Source of the DNA: Hydrogenophaga sp.
GTDB lineage: Bacteria > Pseudomonadota > Gammaproteobacteria > Burkholderiales > Burkholderiaceae_C
Assembly: GCA_018335615.1 (NCBI GenBank)
Contig: JAGXRS010000226.1
Coordinates: 1-12,466 of the forward strand
DNA length: 12,466 bases
Reading direction: 5' to 3'
Both the position numbers and the translations under genes were made by a program. This document shows positions 6,892 to 12,466 of the stretch, piece by piece. Position 1 is the first letter of the stretch, and every line of letters starts with the position of its first letter. Below the pieces are notes generated by a model, which was not told the DNA's origin, did not search any database, and saw only the letters and a list, made by a program, of their open reading frames with translations.

Positions 6892-7590
6892 TCAACACCC
6901 CAGCTGCAGCGCCAAGTCCTCCAGATCCCGCGCGTGCCAGGTGTTGGCCGCATCGGGCGACACGTCCTTGACGTGCGCGACGCCGAATTCGAGCGGGCGC
7001 TCGATGTACGCCGTGGCCAGGCCGCAGGCGCGGGCGGCGGCCAGGTCGTCCTGGTGGGCGGCGACCAGCATCACCTGCTCCGGGGGCACGTCAAAGATGT
7101 TGGCGGCGCCCCGGTACACCGCCGGGTCGGGCTTGTAGGCGCGGAACACCTCGGCCGACAGGATGCAGTCCCACGGCAGACCGGCGCGCTTGGCCATGTT
7201 CGTCAGCAGGCCGATGTTGCCGTTGGACAGGGTGCACAGCGTGTGGCGGGTTTTCAGTCGCGTGAGGCCCTGCACAGCGTCGGGCCAGGGGTTGAGCCGG
7301 TGCCAGACGCGGTTGAGGTGCTGGCGCTCGGCTTCGCTCAGGTGGGCCAGCCCGAAACGGGGCAGCAGCCCGTCCAGGATGCCGCGGTGCAGGTCGTCGA
7401 TGAGCGTCCAGCCCAGTTCGCCCGAGCGCACGCGCTGCATGGCGGGCTGGTAGCCCGCGCGCCAGGCGAGAGCGAAGGCGTCGGCGTCCACCTGCGGGTA
7501 CAGCGCCTGCACCTCGCGTTTGATGCTGCCGTGCCAGTCGACCACGGTGCCGAAGATGTCAAAAACCAGGATGGGGGTGGGCGGGTTCAT
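6892..7590 (-). CDS. Type II haloacid dehalogenase-like HAD hydrolase
   Basis: 232 residues, the usual length for the haloacid dehalogenase type II family. Motif I is VFDIFGTVVDW with nucleophile D11 and T15; R44 sits where the substrate-binding arginine of L-2-haloacid dehalogenases is found; motif II is LSNGN (S122); motif III is AYKPDPAVY (K153); motif IV is VAAHQDDLAAARACGL. In characterised L-2-haloacid dehalogenases motif IV is SxNxxD, so the AAHQDD variant makes the dehalogenase name uncertain. The enzyme is a soluble hydrolase of unknown substrate. The start at ATG 7590 lies 3 nt after the methyltransferase stop, so the two are almost surely one transcript, although no Shine-Dalgarno is evident. 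Confidence 0.9.
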   Translation of the reverse strand: MNPPTPILVFDIFGTVVDWHGSIKREVQALYPQVDADAFALAWRAGYQPAMQRVRSGELGWTLIDDLHRGILDGLLPRFGLAHLSEAERQHLNRVWHRLNPWPDAVQGLTRLKTRHTLCTLSNGNIGLLTNMAKRAGLPWDCILSAEVFRAYKPDPAVYRGAANIFDVPPEQVMLVAAHQDDLAAARACGLATAYIERPLEFGVAHVKDVSPDAANTWHARDLEDLALQLGC

Positions 7591-7593
7591 GGG

Positions 7594-8076
7594 TCAAAGC
7601 CAGCGCCGGACGCGCTGCGTGTAGTCGGTGTAAGCGGTCCCGAAGAGCTGGGTGAGCACGCGCTCTTCGGGCTGGATCTGGAAACGGGTGAGGTAGGCGA
7701 CGAGGGCCACCGGCCCGAGAAAGGCCGCCAGCGTGCCCAGCCACACCGCCCAGGCGAGCAGGAAGCACGCCATGCCCACGTACATGGGGTTGCGGGTGAT
7801 GCGGTACACGCCGCCGGTGACCAGCGCCGACGCGTTCGCCGGGCGCAGCGGGTTCACGGTGGTGCGCTGGCGGTGGAAGGCCCACAGACCGGCCATGTCG
7901 ACGCTGCCCCCCGCCACAACCAGCACCAGCGCCAGCCCGGCGCGCCAGGTTGGCAAGCCGTCCAGCGCGGGGACCTGCGGGGCCGCCCACCACATGGCGG
8001 CGGCCAGCAGCAGGGCCACGGCCGGTGGGGGCACTTTGAGTTCGAGCCAGCGCATCACGCCTGGGGGTTCGGCCAT
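7594..8076 (-). CDS. Isoprenylcysteine carboxyl methyltransferase (ICMT)-like integral membrane protein
   Basis: 160 residues from ATG 8076. A shorter start at 8055, giving MRWLELKVPPP, fits the usual family N-terminus and is a real alternative; a GTG at 8085 is less likely. Hydrophobic helices lie at about 18-35, 46-64 and 102-128. The signature GVYRITRNPMYVGM (89-102) and the C-terminal PEERVLTQLFGTAYTDYTQR then VRRWL are those of the ICMT/phospholipid methyltransferase superfamily, which uses S-adenosylmethionine at the membrane. Bacterial members of this size have mostly unknown substrates; protein prenylcysteine is unlikely. It sits 13 nt after the MipA stop and 3 nt before the HAD gene, suggesting a shared transcript. 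Confidence 0.85.
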   Translation of the reverse strand: MAEPPGVMRWLELKVPPPAVALLLAAAMWWAAPQVPALDGLPTWRAGLALVLVVAGGSVDMAGLWAFHRQRTTVNPLRPANASALVTGGVYRITRNPMYVGMACFLLAWAVWLGTLAAFLGPVALVAYLTRFQIQPEERVLTQLFGTAYTDYTQRVRRWL

Positions 8077-8089
8077 GGGAGCCACCGGT

Positions 8090-8962
8090 TCAGTCCGGCA
8101 CCCGGGTGGACGAGCGCGCCCAGGTGTAGCTCAGGCCCATGCCCACCGTGGCGCCGGTGCGCCGCTCGACCAGTGGGCTGGCGCGGTTGGCCGCCCCCGC
8201 CAGGGACTCCAGCCGCGCGAAGCCGAACAGCAGCCAGTCGGGGTTCAGGCTTTTGCTGGCGCTGACGCCCAGTCGCCAGGCCACCAGGCCACTGTCGGCG
8301 GCGTATGCGGGCCGGCTGCCGGTGGCGAACGCGGGGGCCACGCCATACAGCGTGTCGCCGAGCCGGCGGTTGCCGGCCACCAGGCTGACGCTGGCGCTGT
8401 GGTTCCAGCCCGAGCGGCTGCGGTTCTCCAGCACCAGCCGGGGCTCGAAGGTGACGCCGCGGTAGGCCAGGCCATCGCTCAGGTCGTACACGCCACGCAG
8501 CGCCGCATCGGCCCGCAGGCGGCTGCCGGCCGGACCAGCGCCCAGGTGCCATTTCACACGGGGGCCGAACTCCACCAGCGTGCCCAGATCGGGCATGCCG
8601 CTGCGCGCGGGCAGGTCCTTCGATCGGGCGCCGAAGGAGCCGGCGAAGCCGATGTCCAGCTCAAAGCTCGGCGTCTTGACGGCGCGCAGGCCCACGGTGT
8701 CGCGGTCCACCCGCCAGAACTGGCCGCGGTAGACCGCGTAGGGCACGACCAGGCCACGGTTGGTGCGCTCGGCCGATCCAGGGTAGGCCTGCTGCGACGT
8801 GCCAAAGCCGACCACGCCCAGTTCCCACAGCGGCTTGCCGCTGGATGGCGGGGCTTCGGGTACGCCCTGGGCCAGGGTGGGCAGTGCCGACAGCGCCAGC
8901 AGTGCGGCAAGGGATTGCGGTACGCGGTTGCTGGCGCGGGCTGGGTGGGTTGCGTGGGTCAT
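8090..8962 (-). CDS. MipA/OmpV family outer-membrane protein
   Basis: 290 residues from ATG 8962, chosen because the signal peptide starts a few residues in (PQSLAALLALSALPTLAQG); 25 upstream codons are open but Pro/His-rich. The mature sequence shows the MipA/OmpV pattern: WELGVVGFGTSQQAYPGSAE near the N-terminus, VVPYAVYRGQFWRVDRD, GLRAVKTPSFELDIGFAGSF, and alternating-hydrophobicity strands such as RLRADAALRGVYDL and FEPRLVLENRSRSGWNHSAS. The family forms beta-barrels in the outer membrane; E. coli MipA scaffolds a murein-synthesis complex, while others act in osmotic or antibiotic response. The barrel end GMGLSYTW is followed by ARSSTRVPD, so there is no terminal aromatic residue as most outer-membrane proteins have. 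It is probably the first gene of the run with the methyltransferase and HAD genes. Confidence 0.87.
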   Translation of the reverse strand: MTHATHPARASNRVPQSLAALLALSALPTLAQGVPEAPPSSGKPLWELGVVGFGTSQQAYPGSAERTNRGLVVPYAVYRGQFWRVDRDTVGLRAVKTPSFELDIGFAGSFGARSKDLPARSGMPDLGTLVEFGPRVKWHLGAGPAGSRLRADAALRGVYDLSDGLAYRGVTFEPRLVLENRSRSGWNHSASVSLVAGNRRLGDTLYGVAPAFATGSRPAYAADSGLVAWRLGVSASKSLNPDWLLFGFARLESLAGAANRASPLVERRTGATVGMGLSYTWARSSTRVPD

Positions 8963-9301
8963 GAGAGGTCCGGCGTGTGTGCCGTTGGTGGGAGAGCGCG
9001 GGAGGGTGTGGGGCCGCACAGCGTCAGGGGAAGGCACTGCGCAACGGTAACAGGAATGGGGGAAAGGCCAGATGGGTGGTTTTCAAAGCCCGGTGGTTTT
9101 TGGGTGCTGGCGTGCGGGGTGCTGCTGGCTGTTTTCAAGCCTTGCACAGGCTCTCCCGCGCCTGCCCCCATCCCAGCCTTCCCCCAGAGGGGGAAGGGGC
9201 AGGACATGCCGCCTCAGTGGTGAGCCTGAAAACGGTGAATGCCCCGCATGAGACAGCTCCCTGACACCCGGCCTGTCATCAAATGTCAGAAAAGGTGCTT
9301 G
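8963..9301. other. 339-nt intergenic region between selD (3' end) and mipA (5' end)
   Basis: Short open frames exist here but none resembles a protein. The region should contain the end of the selD transcript and the mipA promoter. It holds the GC-rich hairpin at 9177-9197. It also has a direct repeat of GGTGGTTTT (9075-9083 and 9092-9100), a related TTTTCAA motif near 9131, and four TGTCA motifs in either orientation within 9261-9305. No clear -10/-35 pair for mipA was identified. Confidence 0.6.
9177..9197. repeat. Perfect GC-rich hairpin, possible intergenic repeat/terminator
   Basis: CCTTCCCCC (9177-9185), loop AGA, then GGGGGAAGG (9189-9197) forms a perfect 9-bp stem. An alternative pairing uses CCTGCCCC (9161-9168) with GGGGCAGG (9196-9203). 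It lies about 105 nt past the selD stop. No T-run follows on either strand, so it is not a classical Rho-independent terminator. Similar C-rich/G-rich palindromes are frequent between genes in Comamonadaceae, from memory. Confidence 0.55.
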
Positions 9302-10381
9302 TCAGCCCACCACCAGGCGCACGCCGCCGTCTTGCGGCGCGGCGATGTCGCCCACCTCGGCCGCAGCCGCGAAGCCGTGGCGCGCGAAGATGGCCAGTAC
9401 GGCGTCCACCGCCTCGGGCGCACAGGCCACGAGCAGGCCGCCACTGGTCTGCGGGTCGCTCAGCAGGGCCTGGTCCACCGGCTGCAGGCCATCGCCCAGG
9501 CGCACCTCGTGCCCGTAGGCGGCCCAGTTGCGACCGCTGGCGCCGGTGACCATGCCCTGCGCGGCCAGCTCGCGCACACCGTCGATCAGCGGCACGCGGG
9601 CCATGTCGATCTGCACCGTGGTGTTCGAGCCGCGCGCCATTTCCAGCACATGACCGGCCAGGCCGAAGCCGGTGATGTCGGTCATGGCGTGCACGCCGTC
9701 GAGCTTCGCCAGGTCGGGGCCGGGTGTGTTCAGTTTCGTGGTGTTGGCGATCATCTGCGCGTAGCCCTCGGCGCTGAGCGCGTCTTTCTTCAGCGCGGCC
9801 GAGAGCACGCCCACGCCCAGCGGCTTGCCCAGGATGAGCCGATCGCCCACGCGCGCGTCGGCGTTGCGTTTGACGCGCTTGGGGTGCACCAGGCCCAGCG
9901 CCACCAGGCCGTAAATGGGTTCGACCGAGTCGATGGTGTGGCCGCCCGCGATGGGGATGCCGGCCTCGCGGCACACGCTCTGGCCGCCGTCCAGGATCTG
10001 GCCGATGGTCTCGACCGAGAGCACGCCAATGGGCATGCCCACCAGGGCCAGCGCCATGATGGGCGTGCCGCCCATGGCGTACACGTCGCTGATGGCGTTG
10101 GTGGCGGCGATGCGGCCGAAGTCGAACGGATCGTCCACGATGGGCATGAAGAAGTCGGTGGTGGCGATCAGCGCCTGCTCGTCGTTGAGCTGGTACACGG
10201 CGGCATCGTCCGCCGTCTCGATGCCCACCAGCAACTCCTTCGGCATGGGCATGCCGCTGGTGCCCTTGAGGATTTCACTGAGCACGCCGGGCGCGATCTT
10301 GCAACCGCAGCCGCCGCCGTGCGACAGGCTGGTGAGGCGGGGCTGGGTGCGGGGCGTGTCAGGGGTGGCGGGTGGGGTCAT
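9302..10381 (-). CDS. selD: Selenide, water dikinase (selenophosphate synthase)
   Basis: 359 residues from ATG 10381; GGAG lies about 10-13 nt upstream, and the family core begins soon after (E. coli SelD has 347 residues). It makes monoselenophosphate from selenide and ATP, the selenium donor for selenocysteine and 2-selenouridine in tRNA. The catalytic loop LSHGGGCGCKIAP holds C25, C27 and K28, equivalent to Cys17, Cys19 and Lys20 of E. coli SelD, so this is the Cys form, not a selenoprotein. Further family text: ADDAAVYQLNDEQALIATTD, FFMPIVDDPFDFGRIAATNA, ISDVYAMGGTPIMALALVGMP, AGGHTIDSVEPIYGL, DITGFGLAGH and LLSDPQTSGGLLVA, with ATP/metal-binding aspartates in the DDAA and TTD segments. 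It is divergent from the NYN-LOTUS gene. No selA, selB or mnmH lies in the window. Confidence 0.97.
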   Translation of the reverse strand: MTPPATPDTPRTQPRLTSLSHGGGCGCKIAPGVLSEILKGTSGMPMPKELLVGIETADDAAVYQLNDEQALIATTDFFMPIVDDPFDFGRIAATNAISDVYAMGGTPIMALALVGMPIGVLSVETIGQILDGGQSVCREAGIPIAGGHTIDSVEPIYGLVALGLVHPKRVKRNADARVGDRLILGKPLGVGVLSAALKKDALSAEGYAQMIANTTKLNTPGPDLAKLDGVHAMTDITGFGLAGHVLEMARGSNTTVQIDMARVPLIDGVRELAAQGMVTGASGRNWAAYGHEVRLGDGLQPVDQALLSDPQTSGGLLVACAPEAVDAVLAIFARHGFAAAAEVGDIAAPQDGGVRLVVG

Positions 10382-10479
10382 CGGGGAAGGCTCCGGAACA
10401 ATAAGGAAAAAATGAACGACAGCGGTGGGGGTCAGGGTTTCATGGATCATCACCGACCGGGCCCGCAGCGGCTCGAGAA

Positions 10480-10496
10480 CCGGCCCAATGGGCCGG
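10480..10496. repeat. Perfect 7-bp-arm palindrome between selD and the NYN-LOTUS gene
   Basis: CCGGCCC (10480-10486), loop AAT, GGGCCGG (10490-10496), with two more pairs possible beyond a mismatch (10477-10478 with 10498-10499). It sits in the 175-nt divergent region, about 100 nt before selD and about 30 nt upstream of the proposed -10 of the NYN gene, so it could be an operator or an RNA hairpin in a long selD leader. There is no T-run for a terminator. Confidence 0.5.
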
Positions 10497-10525
10497 CTCG
10501 CTGCCGGCATCACCACCGGTCTGCC

Positions 10526-10531
10526 TATGAT
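10526..10531 (+). promoter_or_regulatory. Candidate -10 (TATGAT) for the NYN-LOTUS gene
   Basis: TATGAT differs from TATAAT at one position and lies 25 nt before ATG 10557, giving a short leader with AGGA upstream of the start. The -35 is poor. This favours ATG 10557 over the ATGs at 10527 and 10530, which overlap the hexamer. Confidence 0.4.
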
Positions 10532-10556
10532 GAAACACAACCAGGAATCCACACCC

Positions 10557-11354
10557 ATGGCCAGTTCAGAAACCCGAACGGACGCGCGCATCGCGGTCCT
10601 CGTCGATTGCGACAACACGTCACCCGAGATTCTGGAGTATTCCTTGCGCGTGGTTGCCCAGTTCGGGCGTGTGGTCTTGCGCCGTGGTTACGGCAACCAC
10701 CACGCCCTGGCCAGCCGGTGGCAGGAAACCCTGGTGCGGCTGGCCTTCACGCCGTGCCTGCAATACCAGTACGCCGCCGGCAAGAACACGGCCGACATTG
10801 CGCTGGCGCTGGACGCCCTGGAGGCCATGTTCGACAACCGGGCCGACACCTTCTGCCTGATCACCAGCGATTCCGACTTTTCCTACCTGTGCCGCAAGCT
10901 GCGCGAGCGCGGGGCCACGGTGCACATCGTGGGCGAGCCCAAGACGCCCGTTGCGCTGCGCAACGCCAGCGACCAGTTCTTCGAGTGGCAGAAATCGCCC
11001 CTTCCGGCGGCGGACAGCCCCGCCCCGGAGAAGACGCTGCCCAAAGCCGCCCTGCCCCGGAACGAGCCGGCCAGGGCCGTGGTGGCCACATCGCCGGACA
11101 AGCTGAGCCCGGCATTCGTGGTGGACGCCGTCAGCATGCTGGCCGCCGACACGCCGGAAGGCAAGATCACGGTGAGTGCGCTGGGCTCCTACCTGAAACG
11201 CACCGACCCGGCCTTCTCCCCGCAAACCTACGGGCACTCGGGCTTGCTGGACATGATCAGGACCTATGACGGGCTGTTGCCCCAGCAGGAGCCGGGCGGT
11301 CACTGGTCGGTACGCTTGGCGCCAACCGAGCCGGGCAGCGCTGACGAGAACTGA
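10557..11354 (+). CDS. NYN (LabA/PIN-like) domain protein with C-terminal OST-HTH/LOTUS domain
   Basis: 265 residues from ATG 10557 (AGGA about 10 nt upstream). Residues 10-145 form a NYN domain of the LabA/DUF88 type: IAVLVDCDNTSP with D17 and D19, KNTADIALALDALE with D80, and FCLITSDSDFSYLCRKLRER with D105 and D107. These are the acidic residues of the PIN-like metal site. A Pro/Ala-rich linker (about 147-182) joins a C-terminal OST-HTH/LOTUS domain (about 183-254: SPAFVVDAVSMLAADTPEGK, ITVSALGSYLKRTDPAF, GHSGLLDMIRTYDG, GGHWSVRL). LOTUS domains bind RNA, with G-quadruplex binding reported for some, so a targeted ribonuclease is the likely role; the target is unknown. It is divergent from selD, sharing a 175-nt intergenic region. 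Confidence 0.9.
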   Translation: MASSETRTDARIAVLVDCDNTSPEILEYSLRVVAQFGRVVLRRGYGNHHALASRWQETLVRLAFTPCLQYQYAAGKNTADIALALDALEAMFDNRADTFCLITSDSDFSYLCRKLRERGATVHIVGEPKTPVALRNASDQFFEWQKSPLPAADSPAPEKTLPKAALPRNEPARAVVATSPDKLSPAFVVDAVSMLAADTPEGKITVSALGSYLKRTDPAFSPQTYGHSGLLDMIRTYDGLLPQQEPGGHWSVRLAPTEPGSADEN

Positions 11355-11441
11355 GAGCGTGGTGCATCACGCATCGCTGCCACACATGGCGCGCCATCCA
11401 AGACCCGCCCGGCGCGTCGGCAGCCGTTTGCCGACCAGACC

Positions 11442-11486
11442 ATGTCCGTCTTCACCCAAATGGAGTTGTTGAGCGATGCGTTCTAA
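11442..11486 (+). CDS. Possible 14-residue leader peptide overlapping the DUF1016 start
   Basis: ATG 11442 opens a frame encoding MSVFTQMELLSDAF, ending at TAA 11484-11486, 11 nt past the ATG of the DUF1016 gene. Such an overlap would let a terminating ribosome restart at 11476. No good Shine-Dalgarno precedes it, and it could equally be chance or the tail of a gene lost from this place. Confidence 0.2.
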   Translation: MSVFTQMELLSDAF

Positions 11487-12466
11487 CACCCTGGCCCATC
11501 AGGCCGAGTACCGCGCCTGGCTGGGCGCGCTGAAAACCCGATTCCGGCAAGTTCAGCTCAAGGCAGCGGTATCGGTCAACACCGAGTTGCTCCGCTTCTA
11601 CTGGGAGCTGGGCGCCGACATGGTGGAAAAGCAGAAGGCTTATGCCTGGGGACAAGGCTTCATGGCCCAGCTCAGTGCGGACCTGATGCGCGAGTTTCCC
11701 GAGATGAAAGGCTTTTCGGTTCGCAACCTCAAGTACATCCGGCAGTGGCGCCAGTTTTGGACCCACCGCGTAATTGGGCAACAAGCTGTTGCCCAATTGG
11801 GTGAACATCCTGATTCGCCCATCCTGTCGATTCCCTGGGGCCACAACCTGGCTGTCATGACCAAATGCGCCTCAGCCGACGAAGCGCTGTACTACGTGCA
11901 GGCCACCCTGGCGCATGGCTGGAGCCGCAGTGTGCTGGTGCACCAGATAGAAAGCGGACTGTGGCAACGCGAAGGCAGGGCCATCACCAACTTTGCCCAG
12001 ACGCTGCCCACGCCACAGTCCGACTTGGCGACGCAACTGCTGAAAGACCCGTACCAATTTGACTTTTTGTCGCTGAGCAAAGAGCACAACGAGCGGGAAC
12101 TGGAACTGGGCCTCATCCAGCACATCACCCAGTTTCTGCTGGAGCTGGGCGCGGGCTTTGCCTATATTGGCCGCCAGGTGCCCCTGCAGGTGGGCGAGCG
12201 CGACTTCTTTCTGGACCTGCTTTTCTATCACACGCGCCTGCACTGCTATGTGGTGGTGGAACTCAAGACCGTGGACTTCGAACCCGAGTTTGCGGGCAAG
12301 CTCAACTTCTATCTAAAGGCCGTGGACGCCCAGTTGCGCAGCGAAGGGGACCAGCCCACCATTGGCTTGCTGCTGTGCAAAAGCAAAGACCGGCTGGTGG
12401 CCGAATACGCGCTGAGCGACATTCAGAAGCCGATGGGGCTGGCCACCTACACCCTGAGCCACACCC
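11476..12466 (+). CDS. DUF1016 (YhcG-type) PD-(D/E)XK nuclease domain protein, 3' end outside window
   Basis: 330 codons are open from ATG 11476 to the window edge; GGAG lies about 10 nt upstream. Residues about 10-165 match the DUF1016 N-terminal helical domain: LLRFYWELGADMVEKQ, WGQGFMAQLSADLMREFP, GFSVRNLKYIRQWRQFW, SIPWGHN and TLAHGWSRSVLVHQIES. From about 175 the nuclease domain follows (LLKDPYQFDFLSL, ERELELGLIQHITQFLLELG), with catalytic D247 in FFLDLLFYH and E262-x-K264 in VVVELKTVDFEPEFAGKLNF. Family members are small DNA-directed nucleases often found near restriction-modification or defence genes; no partner is visible yet. Codons look less GC-biased than in the rest of the window (ATT, AAA, TTT, CAA are used freely), suggesting horizontal transfer. 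Only a short C-terminus should be missing. Confidence 0.92.
   Translation, partial: MRSNTLAHQAEYRAWLGALKTRFRQVQLKAAVSVNTELLRFYWELGADMVEKQKAYAWGQGFMAQLSADLMREFPEMKGFSVRNLKYIRQWRQFWTHRVIGQQAVAQLGEHPDSPILSIPWGHNLAVMTKCASADEALYYVQATLAHGWSRSVLVHQIESGLWQREGRAITNFAQTLPTPQSDLATQLLKDPYQFDFLSLSKEHNERELELGLIQHITQFLLELGAGFAYIGRQVPLQVGERDFFLDLLFYHTRLHCYVVVELKTVDFEPEFAGKLNFYLKAVDAQLRSEGDQPTIGLLLCKSKDRLVAEYALSDIQKPMGLATYTLSHT
11772..11798. repeat. Perfect 12-bp-arm inverted repeat inside the DUF1016 gene
   Basis: AATTGGGCAACA (11772-11783), loop AGC, TGTTGCCCAATT (11787-11798). The stem-loop is perfect and encodes residues around VIGQQAVAQLG, in the linker just before the conserved SIPWGHN. In the mRNA it would be a stable hairpin. 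The sequence coincides with the AT-richer composition of this gene. Confidence 0.75.

Noticed and set aside
6934..8265. A 443-codon plus-strand frame opposite the HAD and methyltransferase genes
   Set aside because: The minus-strand products match known families with intact motifs, and the plus-strand peptide has none.
9177..9203. Rho-independent terminator for selD
   Set aside because: The stem is strong but no T-run follows it on the selD strand, so only a hairpin or repeat is claimed.
10279..10320. Selenocysteine form of SelD (UGA in the catalytic loop)
   Set aside because: Both positions in the GCGC loop are read as Cys codons on the minus strand, with no in-frame TGA.
9239..11269. A 676-codon open frame on the plus strand across the selD region
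   Set aside because: It is antisense to selD and out of frame with the NYN-LOTUS gene; the peptide is His/Arg/Gly-rich without any domain, a usual by-product of GC-rich coding DNA.
11357..11372. Terminator after the NYN-LOTUS gene (GCGTG...CACGC)
   Set aside because: The stem is only 5 bp with a 6-nt loop and no T-run; it is too weak to call.
1..12466. CRISPR array, tRNA, rRNA or insertion-sequence ends
   Set aside because: No regularly spaced repeats, cloverleaf-like segments, transposase motifs or terminal inverted repeats were recognised on either strand by reading.

Overview
The window looks like a chromosomal segment of a GC-rich betaproteobacterium, most likely Burkholderiales/Comamonadaceae. 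This rests on base composition, codon use, family content and one interspersed-repeat signature, not on a search. No rRNA, tRNA, CRISPR array or intact insertion sequence was seen.

Layout. Positions 1-751 (minus) hold the N-terminal third of a cation-transporting P-type ATPase that runs off the left edge. Divergent from it is a plus-strand run: a fusion of a TVP38/DedA-like membrane domain to a mercuric-reductase-like flavoprotein (936-3239), a secreted DUF3047 protein overlapping it by 4 nt (3236-4213), and an NDH-2-like flavoprotein of the type found fused to, or encoded with, SelD (4309-5478). Next come the remains of a MNT-HEPN toxin-antitoxin pair (5505-6287), broken by single-base indels and an amber codon. 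From 6346 to 8962 the minus strand carries, in transcription order, a MipA/OmpV outer-membrane protein, an isoprenylcysteine-methyltransferase-like membrane enzyme, a type II HAD hydrolase and a periplasmic rhodanese. A 339-nt gap with a GC-rich hairpin separates these from selD (selenophosphate synthase, minus, 9302-10381). Divergent from selD is a NYN-LOTUS putative ribonuclease (10557-11354). The right edge holds a DUF1016/YhcG PD-(D/E)XK nuclease (11476 onward, incomplete) whose composition looks less GC-rich than the rest.

How the parts may work together. The best-supported theme is selenium metabolism: SelD is certain, and the NDH-like protein belongs to a family with a known tie to SelD. 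The DedA-like/flavoprotein fusion and the rhodanese could plausibly handle selenite or reduced selenium and sulfur species, but that is inference. selA, selB, mnmH and a selenoprotein gene are not in the window, so the use of selenophosphate cannot be read here. The right end (NYN-LOTUS plus DUF1016) and the decayed MNT-HEPN pair look like accessory nucleic-acid-targeting genes.

The most checkable oddities are a repeat-derived insertion inside the flavoprotein domain of the fusion, a 17-codon tandem duplication ahead of the DUF3047 signal peptide, a perfect hairpin inside the DUF1016 gene, and a perfect GC-rich palindrome between selD and the NYN-LOTUS gene.
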